Of a stretch of DNA of 64,000 bases, positions 38,947 to 49,244 are shown one piece after another. Both the position numbers and the translations under genes were made by a program. Within the stretch, counting starts at the first letter, position 1. Each line of letters begins with the position of its first letter. Below the pieces are notes generated by a model, which saw only the letters and a list, made by a program, of their open reading frames with translations, made no database searches and was not told the DNA's origin. Where the stretch lies: NCBI RefSeq assembly GCF_002072105.2, contig NZ_MTBC01000008.1:123438-187437 (forward strand). Reading direction: 5' to 3'. Source of the DNA: Croceivirga radicis (GTDB lineage Bacteria; Bacteroidota; Bacteroidia; Flavobacteriales; Flavobacteriaceae).

Positions 38947-39366
38947 TTATGCCGTTGTTTCTGTGTTTACTTTACTACTAGATCCTAAAACCAATGTAAC
39001 GTGGTTAGAACGCTTTCTAATTCTGTGCGCTCTACCTTGTGGTGCAGGACGCAGACGCTTTAACATAGTACCACCATCTACACGTATTTCTTTTACGATA
39101 AGATCAGCATCTTCAATGCTAGCATCCTCATTCTTAGCCTCCCAGTTAGCAATAGCAGAAAGCAAAAGTTTCTCTAGTCTTCTAGAAGCCTCTTTTTGGT
39201 TGAATCTTAAAATAGCCAAGGCCATTTCAACTTTCTTACCACGTACCAAATCAGCTACCAATCTCATTTTTCTTGGCGAAGTAGGACAGTTGTTTAACTT
39301 GGCAAAAGCCAAATTTTTCTTTTCTGCCTTTATTCTTTCAGCCATTTCTCTTTTACGAACTCCCAT
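38947..39366 (-). CDS. rplV: 50S ribosomal protein L22
   Basis: L22 (uL22) lines the peptide exit tunnel with its hairpin loop. The 139-aa protein shows [20 protein letters not shown] and [20 protein letters not shown], then [20 protein letters not shown] and [14 protein letters not shown], the tunnel loop and end of the core. The N-terminal [18 protein letters not shown] extension is typical of the phylum. Confidence 0.98.
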   Translation of the reverse strand: MGVRKREMAERIKAEKKNLAFAKLNNCPTSPRKMRLVADLVRGKKVEMALAILRFNQKEASRRLEKLLLSAIANWEAKNEDASIEDADLIVKEIRVDGGTMLKRLRPAPQGRAHRIRKRSNHVTLVLGSSSKVNTETTA

Positions 39367-39372
39367 AGCCTA

Positions 39373-39651
39373 TTACTTTTTACCTTTATTTTTAGCTCCA
39401 GCATGTCCTCTAAAAGAACGTGTTGGTGAAAATTCGCCTAATTTGTGCCCAACCATGTTTTCCGTTACGTAAACAGGAACAAATTGTCTTCCGTTATGAA
39501 CCGCAATAGTTTGACCAACAAAATCAGGAGTTATCATTGAAGCTCTAGACCATGTTTTGATAACGGTTTTTTTACCACTCTCAACATTTTGCTGAACTTT
39601 CTTCTCTAAACTTAATTGAACGTAAGGTCCTTTTTTTAATGAACGTGCCAT
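39373..39651 (-). CDS. rpsS: 30S ribosomal protein S19
   Basis: S19 (uS19) sits in the 30S head near S13. The 92-aa protein shows [60 protein letters not shown] and [15 protein letters not shown]. The family pattern is complete. Confidence 0.98.
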   Translation of the reverse strand: MARSLKKGPYVQLSLEKKVQQNVESGKKTVIKTWSRASMITPDFVGQTIAVHNGRQFVPVYVTENMVGHKLGEFSPTRSFRGHAGAKNKGKK

Positions 39652-39661
39652 TTACTTACTT

Positions 39662-40486
<825 letters not shown>

Positions 40487-40495
40487 TACCCTGCT

Positions 40496-40786
40496 TTATA
40501 GATTACTATAGAAATCAATAATATCTCCTTCTGCGACATCCACGATTGCTTTCTTTCTCATGTTTGTCTTACCATGCTGTATACCTGTTTTAGTATATCT
40601 AGTTCTACGGTTTGGGCCGTAATTCATGGTTCTTACTTTCTCAACAGAAACACCGTAAGTAGTTTCTACCGCCTCCTTGATTTGCAATTTATTTGCTGTT
40701 GGATTTACGTAGAACCCATAACGATTGAACAACTCACTATCCGCGGTCATTTTTTCTGTTATGATTGGCTTTATCAACACACTCAT
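40496..40786 (-). CDS. rplW: 50S ribosomal protein L23
   Basis: L23 (uL23) at the tunnel exit is the docking site for trigger factor and SRP. The 96-aa protein shows VLIKPIITEKMTADSELFNR, YGFYVNPTANKLQIKEAVET, and YGVSVEKVRTMNYGPNRRTR; the C-terminus ends DIIDFYSNL. It lies between rplD and rplB. Confidence 0.98.
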   Translation of the reverse strand: MSVLIKPIITEKMTADSELFNRYGFYVNPTANKLQIKEAVETTYGVSVEKVRTMNYGPNRRTRYTKTGIQHGKTNMRKKAIVDVAEGDIIDFYSNL

Positions 40787-40793
40787 TCTGCTT

Positions 40794-41423
40794 CTATTTA
40801 CCTAAGTTTTCTTGTATTCCTTCTAAAGAACCCTCTAAAAGAACCACATTCTTAGCATTTAAAATCTTATACGTATTAAGCTCAGAAGCGGTTACTACTT
40901 CTGTACCTTTTAAATTCCTAGAAGACAAGAATAAATTCTTGTTCTCGCCGCTAAGCACTACAAGAGATTTTTTATCTTGAATTCCTAGAGAAGTTAAGAA
41001 AGAAACATAATCCTTTGTCTTTGGAGCTTCCATTTGAAAGTCCTCTACAATGAACAATGCATTTTCTTTTGTTTTTAAACTTAAAGCAGACCTTCTTGCC
41101 AAACGCTTAACCCCCTTGTTTAATTTTTGAGCGTAGTTTCTTGGTCTAGGACCAAAAATTCTACCACCACCTCTAAACACAGGAGACTTTATACTACCTG
41201 CACGTGCCGTACCAGTCCCTTTTTGTTTTTTAAGTTTACGCGTACTACCAGCAATTTCTGCTCTTTCTTTAGCCTTATGCGTACCTTGTCTTTGGTGAGC
41301 CAAATATTGTTTTACATCCAAATAAATTGCATGCTCGTTAGGCTCTATAGCAAACACTTCATCAGAAAGCTCAACCTTTCTTCCAGTGTCTTTTCCTTTA
41401 TTATCTAATACTGCTACCTTCAT
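40794..41423 (-). CDS. rplD: 50S ribosomal protein L4
   Basis: L4 (uL4) binds 23S rRNA and, in E. coli, represses its own S10 operon by attenuation and translational control. The ATG at 41423 ([20 protein letters not shown]) is preferred to a GTG one codon upstream; 209 aa result. The internal rRNA-binding loop is visible as [20 protein letters not shown] and [20 protein letters not shown]. An attenuator-like structure lies upstream of rplC-rplD. Confidence 0.97.
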   Translation of the reverse strand: MKVAVLDNKGKDTGRKVELSDEVFAIEPNEHAIYLDVKQYLAHQRQGTHKAKERAEIAGSTRKLKKQKGTGTARAGSIKSPVFRGGGRIFGPRPRNYAQKLNKGVKRLARRSALSLKTKENALFIVEDFQMEAPKTKDYVSFLTSLGIQDKKSLVVLSGENKNLFLSSRNLKGTEVVTASELNTYKILNAKNVVLLEGSLEGIQENLGK

Positions 41424-41427
41424 CACC

Positions 41428-42045
41428 TTACTTTTCTATGGTTACGTAAGCATTCTTATGCCCAGGAATAGCCCCTTTTACAACAATAAGATTCTTTTCC
41501 GGAACAACTTTTAACACTCTTAAGTTTTGAACCGTTACACGGTCTCCACCCATACGACCGGCCATTCTAAGACCTTTAACAACCTTTGAAGGCGTAGATG
41601 CCGCACCAATAGAACCAGGAGCTCTTAATCGGTTATGCTGACCATGAGTTGCCTGACCAACACCACCAAAGCCATGTCTTTTTACAACACCCTGAAAACC
41701 TTTACCTTTAGACGTACCTACAACATCAACGAATTCACCTTCAGTAAATAAGTCAACACCAACAGTATCACCTAATTTAAATTCTCCTTCAAAATCACGG
41801 AACTCAACGACTTTCTTTTTAGGCGATGCGCCGGCCTTTTTAAAATGACCTTGCTCAGCTTTGCTGGCACGCTTTTCTGCCTTGTCATCGAAACCGAGCT
41901 GAAGGGCACTATACCCGTCTACCTCTTCGGTTCTGACTTGGGTAACGACACAAGGTCCAGCTTGAATAACGGTACAAGGAATGTTCTTCCCATTCTCGTC
42001 AAAGATGCTGGTCATGCCGATTTTCTTTCCAATTAACCCAGACAT
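41428..42045 (-). CDS. rplC: 50S ribosomal protein L3
   Basis: L3 (uL3) initiates 50S assembly and reaches the peptidyl transferase centre. The 205-aa protein begins [20 protein letters not shown] and shows [20 protein letters not shown], then [20 protein letters not shown] and [20 protein letters not shown]. It is preceded by a 146-bp spacer after rpsJ that contains terminator-like structures. Confidence 0.98.
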   Translation of the reverse strand: MSGLIGKKIGMTSIFDENGKNIPCTVIQAGPCVVTQVRTEEVDGYSALQLGFDDKAEKRASKAEQGHFKKAGASPKKKVVEFRDFEGEFKLGDTVGVDLFTEGEFVDVVGTSKGKGFQGVVKRHGFGGVGQATHGQHNRLRAPGSIGAASTPSKVVKGLRMAGRMGGDRVTVQNLRVLKVVPEKNLIVVKGAIPGHKNAYVTIEK

Positions 42046-42075
42046 AATTATTATTTATTTTACTTGTTCTATTCG

Positions 42076-42189
42076 TTAAAAAAATTGGGTCAAAAGAAAA
42101 TTTCTAGTGACCCAGTTTTTTCTTTTTTCCCGTTTTTCCCTTGCACGCAGCTCGGGACATGTGACCCCTTTTTCTTAAAGGGCGTGCAA
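42076..42189 (-). promoter_or_regulatory. Attenuator-like leader between rpsJ and rplC
   Basis: On the minus strand, starting just after the rpsJ stop, an 8-bp stem TTGCACGC/GCGTGCAA (42182-42189 with 42141-42148) encloses a small CCTTT/AAAGG stem and the segment GGGGTCAC (42161-42168). Further on, TGGGTCA (42108-42114) pairs with TGACCCA (42086-42092), followed by seven T (42078-42084): a canonical intrinsic terminator 33 nt before the rplC ATG. TGACCC could pair instead with GGGGTCA of the first structure, so two mutually exclusive folds exist. Read-through must occur for L3, L4 and the rest of the operon, which fits attenuation. Confidence 0.7.
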
Positions 42190-42191
42190 AT

Positions 42192-42497
42192 TTACACTTT
42201 TATTTCGACTTCTACACCACTTGGAAGCTCTAATTTCATTAAAGCATCAATAGTTTTGGAAGAAGAGCTATAAATATCAAGCAATCTTTTATACGAACTT
42301 AGTTCAAATTGCTCTCTAGACTTCTTATTAACGTGTGGTGACCTTAGCACTGTAAATATCTTTTTATTTGTAGGCAAAGGTATTGGACCTGTTACCACAG
42401 CACCTGTCGTTTTTACGGTTTTCACAATTTTCTCAGCAGACTTGTCCACCAAATTGTGATCGTAAGATTTTAATTTTATTCTAATCTTTTGACTCAT
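42192..42497 (-). CDS. rpsJ: 30S ribosomal protein S10
   Basis: S10 (uS10/NusE) is part of the 30S head and of transcription antitermination complexes. The 101-aa protein shows [60 protein letters not shown] and a C-terminal SGVEVEIKV. It lies 11 bp after fusA; no tuf gene intervenes. Confidence 0.98.
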   Translation of the reverse strand: MSQKIRIKLKSYDHNLVDKSAEKIVKTVKTTGAVVTGPIPLPTNKKIFTVLRSPHVNKKSREQFELSSYKRLLDIYSSSSKTIDALMKLELPSGVEVEIKV

Positions 42498-42508
42498 CTT
42501 CTGATAAA

Positions 42509-44635
42509 TTAAGCTGTTACTCCTTTTGCTGCTTTAATTACTTCCTCTGCTATGTTTGCAGGAGTTTCTGCATAGTGAGAAAATTCCATTGTTGAAGTTG
42601 CACGACCAGAAGATAAAGTTCTTAAAGACGTTACATAACCAAACATTTCAGATAACGGCACATCCGCCTTGATTACCTTACTTCCAGAACGATCAGACAT
42701 ATTGTTTACCTGACCTCTTCTTCTGTTTAAATCCCCAACAATATCACCCATATTCTCTTCTGGAGTTAAAACCTCCAATTTCATTATAGGCTCCATCAAT
42801 ACAGCTTTTGCTTTTTTAGCAGCAACTTTGTAACCCAATTTAGCAGCCAATTCGAACGATAGAGAATCAGAATCTACAGGGTGGAAAGAACCATCCTTAA
42901 GAACAATTTTCATACTATCCATTTCAAATCCTGCCAAAGGACCATTTTTCATTGCCTCTTTGAAACCTTTCTCTACAGAAGGAACATATTCCTTAGGAAT
43001 GTTACCACCCTTAATTTCGTTTACGAAAGTAAGCCCGGTTTCTCCTTCAGCAGCAGGCTCCATAGTAAATACGATATCCGCGAATTTACCACGACCACCA
43101 GTTTGTTTCTTATAGGTTTCCCTGTGGTCAGCAGATGCCGTAAGTGCTTCTTTATATTCAACTTGTGGTTGCCCTTGACTAACCTCAACTTTAAACTCAC
43201 GCTTAAGACGGTCTACAATAATATCCAAGTGTAGCTCACCCATTCCTGAGATGATGGTTTGCCCAGAAGCCTCATCCGTTTTAACCTGGAAAGTTGGATC
43301 TTCTTCAGCTAATTTAGCCAAAGCCATACCTAACTTATCCACATCTGCCTTTGTTTTAGGCTCAACCGCTATACCAATTACCGGATCAGGAAACTCCATA
43401 CTCTCAAGCACGATAGGGTGTTTCTCATCAGATAAGGTATCACCAGTTTTAATATCTTTAAAACCTACCGCAGCACCAATATCACCAGCAGAAATACGCT
43501 CAATAGCATTTTGCTTGTTAGAATGCATCTGATAAATTCTAGAAATACGCTCTTTGTTACCAGAACGGTTATTCAAAACATAAGAACCAGCCTCTAGAGT
43601 ACCAGAATAAGCTCTAAAGAATGCCAAACGACCAACAAATGGATCTGTAGCAATTTTAAACGCCAATGCAGCAAAAGGTTCTTTTGGGTCCGGCTTTCTA
43701 GACTCTTCTGCACCCGTATCTGGATTTTCACCAATAATAGCATCCTTATCTAGAGGAGAAGGTAAATATCTACACACAGCGTCCAATAAAAACTGAACTC
43801 CTTTATTCTTAAAAGCAGAACCACAAACCATAGGGATAATACTCATATCCATAACAGCTGCACGTAGCGCTGCATGTATTTCATCCTCGGTTATTGAATT
43901 CTCGTCCTCAAAGAATTTCTCCATTAATGTCTCGTCATATTCCGCAACAGCCTCGATAAGCATAGCTCTATACTCACTTACCTCTTCCTTCATGTCCTCT
44001 GGAATATCAATAACATCAAAAGTAGAACCGAAGTTATCATCATGCCATACTATAGCACGGTTTTTAACCAAGTCCACAATACCCCTGAAATCAGCCTCTT
44101 CACCAATTGGCAAAACAATAGGAACAGCATTAGACTTCAACATTTCTTTAACCTGCTTACACACGTTTAAGAAATTAGAACCTTGCCTATCCATTTTATT
44201 TACAAAGCCCATTCTTGGCACCTTGTAATTATCAGCCAATCTCCAGTTAGTTTCTGATTGTGGCTCAACACCATCTACAGCACTGAACAAAAATACCAAA
44301 CCATCCAAAACACGTAACGAACGGTTAACCTCTACGGTAAAATCTACGTGACCAGGAGTATCAATAATATTAAAGTGATATCCTTTTGCATCTGCAGTAG
44401 GTTGCCCTTGCTCTGTAGGAAACTGCCATGTACAAGTTGTAGCAGCTGAAGTAATGGTAATACCACGCTCCTGCTCTTGCTCCATCCAGTCCATAGTTGC
44501 AGCACCATCATGCACCTCACCAATCTTGTGACTAACACCTGTATAGAAAAGTATACGCTCAGTAGTAGTTGTCTTACCCGCATCAATATGCGCAGCAATA
44601 CCTATATTTCTTGTAAGTTTTAAATCTCTAGCCAT
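42509..44635 (-). CDS. fusA: Translation elongation factor G
   Basis: EF-G is the GTPase that drives translocation and, with RRF, ribosome recycling. The 708-aa protein shows the P-loop [20 protein letters not shown], the switch segment [34 protein letters not shown], the NKMD specificity motif, and domains II-V through [20 protein letters not shown] and [20 protein letters not shown]. The length is that of canonical EF-G. Confidence 0.98.
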   Translation of the reverse strand: MARDLKLTRNIGIAAHIDAGKTTTTERILFYTGVSHKIGEVHDGAATMDWMEQEQERGITITSAATTCTWQFPTEQGQPTADAKGYHFNIIDTPGHVDFTVEVNRSLRVLDGLVFLFSAVDGVEPQSETNWRLADNYKVPRMGFVNKMDRQGSNFLNVCKQVKEMLKSNAVPIVLPIGEEADFRGIVDLVKNRAIVWHDDNFGSTFDVIDIPEDMKEEVSEYRAMLIEAVAEYDETLMEKFFEDENSITEDEIHAALRAAVMDMSIIPMVCGSAFKNKGVQFLLDAVCRYLPSPLDKDAIIGENPDTGAEESRKPDPKEPFAALAFKIATDPFVGRLAFFRAYSGTLEAGSYVLNNRSGNKERISRIYQMHSNKQNAIERISAGDIGAAVGFKDIKTGDTLSDEKHPIVLESMEFPDPVIGIAVEPKTKADVDKLGMALAKLAEEDPTFQVKTDEASGQTIISGMGELHLDIIVDRLKREFKVEVSQGQPQVEYKEALTASADHRETYKKQTGGRGKFADIVFTMEPAAEGETGLTFVNEIKGGNIPKEYVPSVEKGFKEAMKNGPLAGFEMDSMKIVLKDGSFHPVDSDSLSFELAAKLGYKVAAKKAKAVLMEPIMKLEVLTPEENMGDIVGDLNRRRGQVNNMSDRSGSKVIKADVPLSEMFGYVTSLRTLSSGRATSTMEFSHYAETPANIAEEVIKAAKGVTA

Positions 44636-44642
44636 GGGTTAA

Positions 44643-45119
44643 TTAAAATCTGAAGTGTGAGAATGCTTTATTGGCTTCTGCCATTTTATGTGTATCAACT
44701 CGCTTCTTAACTGCAGCACCTTCTTCCTTAGCTGCAGCCAAAATCTCTGCGGCCAATTTCTGAGCCATAGATTTTTCATTACGCTTTCTGGCATAACTAA
44801 TCAACCACTTCATGGCAGTAGAAATTTTTCTATCTGGACGAATCTGCATAGGAATTTGAAATGTCGCACCACCTACTCTTCTACTCCTCACCTCAACATG
44901 AGGCATCACGTTAGAAAGTGCATCTTTCCATAATTCTAAAGCAGTCTTTTCCTCATCTGTATTTTTTTCCTCAACTATATCAATAGCATCATAGAAAACC
45001 TTGAATGCAACGGATTTTTTTCCGTCCCACATCATCATATTAACAAAACGTGTTACCAATTGATCATTAAACCTTGGATCCGGCAACAACGGTCTTTTCT
45101 TTGCCTGTCTTTTTCTCAT
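44643..45119 (-). CDS. rpsG: 30S ribosomal protein S7
   Basis: S7 (uS7) organises the 30S head and lines the E site; in E. coli it represses the str operon. The 158-aa protein shows [60 protein letters not shown], and [15 protein letters not shown] at the end. Order and spacing with rpsL and fusA are those of a str operon. Confidence 0.98.
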   Translation of the reverse strand: MRKRQAKKRPLLPDPRFNDQLVTRFVNMMMWDGKKSVAFKVFYDAIDIVEEKNTDEEKTALELWKDALSNVMPHVEVRSRRVGGATFQIPMQIRPDRKISTAMKWLISYARKRNEKSMAQKLAAEILAAAKEEGAAVKKRVDTHKMAEANKAFSHFRF

Positions 45120-45138
45120 TACTACTTTCTAAAGTTGA

Positions 45139-45513
45139 TTACTTTTTAGGGCGCTTTGCACCATATTTAGACCTTCTCTGAGTTCTACCCGCTACACCAG
45201 CGGTATCCAAGGCACCACGAACAATGTGATACCTAACACCAGGCAAATCTTTTACCCTTCCACCTCTTACCAATACTATCGAGTGCTCTTGAAGATTATG
45301 CCCTTCTCCCGGGATGTATGCGTTTACCTCTTTACCATTTGTCAACCTTACCCTTGCTACTTTACGCATTGCAGAGTTAGGTTTCTTTGGTGTAGTAGTG
45401 TACACACGCGTACAAACACCCCTTCTTTGTGGGCAAGAATCCAAAGCAGCCGATTTACTCTTCTTGGTAATTGTGCTCCTTCCTTTTCTTACTAATTGTG
45501 AAATTGTTGGCAT
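45139..45513 (-). CDS. rpsL: 30S ribosomal protein S12
   Basis: S12 (uS12) lines the decoding centre. The 124-aa protein shows [40 protein letters not shown], and [20 protein letters not shown] with [19 protein letters not shown]. The [15 protein letters not shown] region, where streptomycin-resistance changes occur, carries the usual residues. It is the first gene of the mega-operon and is preceded by a strong promoter. Confidence 0.98.
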   Translation of the reverse strand: MPTISQLVRKGRSTITKKSKSAALDSCPQRRGVCTRVYTTTPKKPNSAMRKVARVRLTNGKEVNAYIPGEGHNLQEHSIVLVRGGRVKDLPGVRYHIVRGALDTAGVAGRTQRRSKYGAKRPKK

Positions 45514-45538
45514 TAAATACTTATATTATTTTATATAA

Positions 45539-45553
45539 CCCTCATTTTGAGGG
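45539..45553 (-). promoter_or_regulatory. Hairpin at the predicted 5' end of the ribosomal mega-operon mRNA
   Basis: On the minus strand CCCTCA-AAA-TGAGGG forms a perfect 6-bp stem with a 3-nt loop, immediately downstream of the -7 box. The predicted transcription start is at or within a few bases of the stem, so the mRNA would begin with the hairpin. No T-run follows, so it is not a terminator. It may stabilise the transcript. Confidence 0.55.
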
Positions 45554-45556
45554 CTG

Positions 45557-45587
45557 CAAATGTAGTAATAATTCTAATTTATTCAAA
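45557..45587 (-). promoter_or_regulatory. Promoter of the str-S10-spc-alpha operon
   Basis: The minus strand reads TTTG (45584-45587), a 19-nt spacer and TACATTTG (45557-45564): an exact match to the Bacteroidota housekeeping promoter TTTG-N19-TAnnTTTG. The box ends 43 nt upstream of the rpsL ATG. Confidence 0.85.
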
Positions 45588-45913
45588 TACAGCAAGAAAT
45601 ATTTTACCAATAAATAATTTTGCTTTAAGTAAAGGCTTTGTTACAGATAAAAATCAACTTGAAGATTTAGCATCACCCATTTCAAAACAAAAGCTCAAGA
45701 TCAGCTTTTCTTTTTAACATAAATTCAAAGGTTATATTTCCTGATTTTAAGTTTTACTTAAGAAACAAACATCACAGCAAAACAACAGAATTTAATAAGG
45801 TTTTTGAGGAAATGATAATTTAAACGCTAATATTTAGCAAATTATCAAGTTAACCCCTTTCTATTTTTAATCAGCAAATATTCAAACTAATTCTTAAAAT
45901 TTAATGATCTTAT

Positions 45914-45944
45914 TTTGGATTATTAACATGAATTTATGACTTTA
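45914..45944 (+). promoter_or_regulatory. Possible promoter of susC
   Basis: TTTG (45914-45917) is followed after 19 nt by TGACTTTA (45937-45944), two mismatches from TAnnTTTG. The box ends 28 nt before the ATG at 45973. The spacing is right but the -7 box is imperfect. Confidence 0.4.
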
Positions 45945-45972
45945 GCTCCCAGCTAATTCAAATAATTTTAAA

Positions 45973-48900
45973 ATGAAAACAAAATTAAGTGGAATCTTAA
46001 CGCTTCTATTGGCGTTTGTCGTGCACATTACTTTTGCACAGGACAAGACGATTTCAGGTACGGTTACGGATGCCGATGGGCTTCCGCTGCCTGGGGTTAA
46101 CATTGTCGTTGAAGGTACCTCCAATGGTACCCAAACAGATTTTGATGGAAACTACTCCATCACCGCCAGTACTGGACAAACCTTATTGTTCACGTACATT
46201 GGCCAAAAGCCATCTAGGCGAACCGTAGGTGCTGGCAACTCCATTAATGTTCAAATGGTAGAAGATGCGCAGGCACTAGAAGAAGTAGTTGTAACCGCCC
46301 AAGGTATTAAAAGAGAGAAAAAAGCTCTTGGATACGCAGTAACCTCTGTTGGTTCAGAAGATCTGGAACAGAGAGCAGAAGGTGATGTTGCAAGGGTACT
46401 TTCTGGGAAAGCAGCCGGTGTAAACATTACATCCGCTGGCGGTGCTTCTGGTTCTGCTACCAACGTAACTATTCGTGGTTTAAGTTCTTTTAGCGGAAGT
46501 AACCAAGCATTATTTATTGTAGACGGCATTCCTTTTAGTAATGACACCAATGCAGGTGTAAACGGTGATGATGGCAGCTTTATCAGCGGTGCCACTCAAG
46601 GTTCTCGTTTCTTAGACCTTGACCCCAACAACATTGCCAGTGTTGAAGTATTAAAGGGTTTAGCAGCAGCTACATTGTACGGTACTAGAGGTAAAAACGG
46701 TGTAATCTTGATTACTACTAAAGCTGGAGCTGCAAAAACCGGCCCTAAGAAAACTGAAATCACGGTAAGCCAATCTTACTTTACAAATGAGTACGCGTCT
46801 TTACCAGATTACCAAGACGATTTTGGTAACGGTTTTGACCAGTCTTTTGGATGGTTCTTTAGTAACTGGGGACCAAGTTTTGAAAGAGGTGGTGTAGCAG
46901 GATGGGGAAACCAACCAGCAATTGATGATAATGGAACCCTAGAACACCCGTATTCTACTACTGCGGTGGCAGCTACAAGAAACGCCTTCCCAGAATTACA
47001 GGGAACACGTTACGACTGGAAACCTTACGATAGTGTAGAAGAATTTTTTAGTCCAGGATATGTTACGAACACCTCTGTAAACGTAAACGGAAGTTCCGAA
47101 GATGGGAACACTAGCTTTAATGCTAACGTAGGATACTTAAATGATGTTGGTTTCACACCTGGAAACAGTTTAAACAGAACCAACGTATCCTTAGGGGGGA
47201 AATCTATCCTTTCTAACAAGTTCACTATTACTGGAACAATGAACTATGCAAGAACAGATTATAAAACTCCACCAATTGCGGCGAGTAGAGGTAATGGTAC
47301 CGATGGTCTTTCGGTTTATGGTAACGTTTTGTTTACACCTCGTAGTGTAGATTTAATGGGTTTACCTTTTGAAAACCCAATAGATGGTAGTTCCGTTTAT
47401 TATAGAAATGGTAATGACATCATAAACCCAAGATGGACTGCCAAGAATGTTACTTACAGACAGCTAACCAATCGTTTTAACTGGAACCTAGCACTTGCTT
47501 ACCAACTAAACGATAACATGACACTTAATTGGAGGTCTGGTTTAGATTTCTATAACGAGCGTAACATGAACGGATCTAATAAAGGTGGTGTTGAATTTAA
47601 CTCTGCTATATTCGGTTTCTATGATACGTATGATAACAACAACTCTATCTGGGATCACTTTTTATCCATTAACGGTAATTATGATTTATCCGAAAAGTTA
47701 GGAATGTCTTTCATTGCAGGGGCAACTTCTAGATCAGATATTTTTGATCAAAGTGGTGTTAGTTCTACCGGGCAAATTGTATACGGAATTAAAAGACACT
47801 TTAACTACGAAAACCAATCCCCTATCCAGTTCTCACAGAAGCAGAATATTATTGGTCTTTTAGCTCAAGCTACATTTGATTATGATGATTATCTTTTCTT
47901 AAATGTTTCTGCTAGAAAAGATTGGGTTTCTAACTTAACTTCTGAAAATAATAGTAAAACATATCCTGGTGTAAGTTTATCTTTCTTACCTACTAACGCT
48001 ATTAGTGGTTTAAGATCTGAAGGAGGATTGAATTTCCTTAAATTAAGAGGTAGTTATGGTACATCTGCAACTTTCCCAACAGGATATCCAATTTTTGGTG
48101 TTACAGAGCAAAACACACAGATATTTACTGATGCCTCTGGAGGTTCAGTAACTACCAACCAAATTGGTGGTTTCCAAGCAAACCCTGATTTAAAGCCAGA
48201 ATTATTAGAGGAGTTGGAATTTGGTTTTGAATCTAAATTCTTAAAAAATCGTGTTTCCTTGGATTTCACGTATTTCCATAGAACAACTAATGATTTGATT
48301 GTAGATATTCCATTATCTCCAGCAACTGGATTTACTACTACCCAGGGTAACGTTGGTGAGATTGTAAATAAAGGTTTCGAAGCTGATTTGGGCATAGATA
48401 TCTTTAAGGGAGAAAACTTCTCATGGAATTCTAAAGTGAATTTCTTTGCGAATGATGAAACCGTTACAGAACAAGAACAAGATGCTATTTTCTATGCAGG
48501 TTCTTTGGCTCAAGGCGGAGCTTTATTCAGAGGTTCTAACGCAGCTATTAAAGGGGAGTCTTTAGGAACAATAGTAGGTACTGCAATTGGAAGAGATGAC
48601 AATGGAAACTTTCTTGTAAACAGCGCCGGTAACTATGTAGTTGTTGAACAAGATGCAGATGGAAATGTACCAATCATTGGAGATGCAATTCCTGATTACA
48701 CCATGAACTTCATCAACTCGCTACGTTTCAAAAACTGGAATTTTGGCTTCCAAGTTAGCCATGTAAAAGGAGGAGACATGTTATCTAGTACTACTGCCGT
48801 ATTGTTAGGTAGAGGTTTAATTCAAGAAACCGCAAATAGATTAGACACTTACATCTTACCTGGTGTAACTGAAAGCGGCGCTCCTAATAACACTCAAATC

Positions 48901-49218
48901 AACAACTCTACTTACTACTTTTCTAACTTGTTATTTGGGCCAACAGAGACTAGAATATACGATGCTTCTGTAATTCGCTTACAAGAGGTTTCTTTAGGAT
49001 ACTCTTTCCCTTCAAAATTCTTGGACAAAACTCCTTTTGGATCTTTGACCATAACCGCACAAGGGTTTAACTTATGGTATGATGCTTACAATATGCCAGA
49101 CGGTGCCAATTTTGACCCTAACGTTCAAGGTGTTGGTGTAGGTAACGGTAGAGGGTTTGACTTTATTAACGGGCCAAGTTCTAGAAGATACGGAATTAGT
49201 GTTAAAGCATCCTTCTAA
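45973..49218 (+). CDS. SusC/RagA-family TonB-linked outer-membrane transporter
   Basis: A 1081-aa SusC-type channel. It begins with a signal peptide (cleavage after FA at residue 22), then a CarboxypepD_reg beta-sandwich (KTISGTVTDADGLPLPGVNI), the TonB-interacting EALEEVVVTAQGIKREKKAL-like segment, the plug (NVTIRGLSSFSGSNQALFIV then DGIPF) and a C-terminal 22-strand barrel ending in Phe. SusC works with the SusD lid lipoprotein encoded 26 bp downstream to import oligosaccharides, peptides or other large nutrients. No glycoside hydrolase or peptidase lies beside it, so the substrate is unknown. It is divergent from the ribosomal operon. Confidence 0.95.
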   Translation: MKTKLSGILTLLLAFVVHITFAQDKTISGTVTDADGLPLPGVNIVVEGTSNGTQTDFDGNYSITASTGQTLLFTYIGQKPSRRTVGAGNSINVQMVEDAQALEEVVVTAQGIKREKKALGYAVTSVGSEDLEQRAEGDVARVLSGKAAGVNITSAGGASGSATNVTIRGLSSFSGSNQALFIVDGIPFSNDTNAGVNGDDGSFISGATQGSRFLDLDPNNIASVEVLKGLAAATLYGTRGKNGVILITTKAGAAKTGPKKTEITVSQSYFTNEYASLPDYQDDFGNGFDQSFGWFFSNWGPSFERGGVAGWGNQPAIDDNGTLEHPYSTTAVAATRNAFPELQGTRYDWKPYDSVEEFFSPGYVTNTSVNVNGSSEDGNTSFNANVGYLNDVGFTPGNSLNRTNVSLGGKSILSNKFTITGTMNYARTDYKTPPIAASRGNGTDGLSVYGNVLFTPRSVDLMGLPFENPIDGSSVYYRNGNDIINPRWTAKNVTYRQLTNRFNWNLALAYQLNDNMTLNWRSGLDFYNERNMNGSNKGGVEFNSAIFGFYDTYDNNNSIWDHFLSINGNYDLSEKLGMSFIAGATSRSDIFDQSGVSSTGQIVYGIKRHFNYENQSPIQFSQKQNIIGLLAQATFDYDDYLFLNVSARKDWVSNLTSENNSKTYPGVSLSFLPTNAISGLRSEGGLNFLKLRGSYGTSATFPTGYPIFGVTEQNTQIFTDASGGSVTTNQIGGFQANPDLKPELLEELEFGFESKFLKNRVSLDFTYFHRTTNDLIVDIPLSPATGFTTTQGNVGEIVNKGFEADLGIDIFKGENFSWNSKVNFFANDETVTEQEQDAIFYAGSLAQGGALFRGSNAAIKGESLGTIVGTAIGRDDNGNFLVNSAGNYVVVEQDADGNVPIIGDAIPDYTMNFINSLRFKNWNFGFQVSHVKGGDMLSSTTAVLLGRGLIQETANRLDTYILPGVTESGAPNNTQINNSTYYFSNLLFGPTETRIYDASVIRLQEVSLGYSFPSKFLDKTPFGSLTITAQGFNLWYDAYNMPDGANFDPNVQGVGVGNGRGFDFINGPSSRRYGISVKASF

Positions 49219-49244
49219 TAAAAATTGTTAATGATATTTTGATT

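Larger units (their letters stand above)
45514..45972. other. Intergenic region between divergent rpsL and susC
   Basis: These 459 AT-rich bases hold no credible gene. The rpsL-proximal part holds a near-perfect promoter and a 5' hairpin on the minus strand. The susC-proximal part holds a weaker plus-strand promoter-like pair. The middle (about 45590-45900) shows no repeat, RNA gene or terminator that I recognise. Confidence 0.6.

Noticed and set aside
38963..39472. A 169-codon open frame on the plus strand, antisense to rplV and rpsS
   Set aside because: The opposite strand codes for two highly conserved ribosomal proteins; the frame has no signal, motif or promoter and is a shadow of their codon use.
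42498..42508. Deleted tuf gene between fusA and rpsJ
   Set aside because: Many Bacteroidota keep tuf elsewhere, and the junction shows no remnant, so it is a lineage arrangement and not a deletion.
49239..49244. TTG as the susD start
   Set aside because: The ATG two codons later gives a normal lipoprotein signal; TTG adds only two residues.
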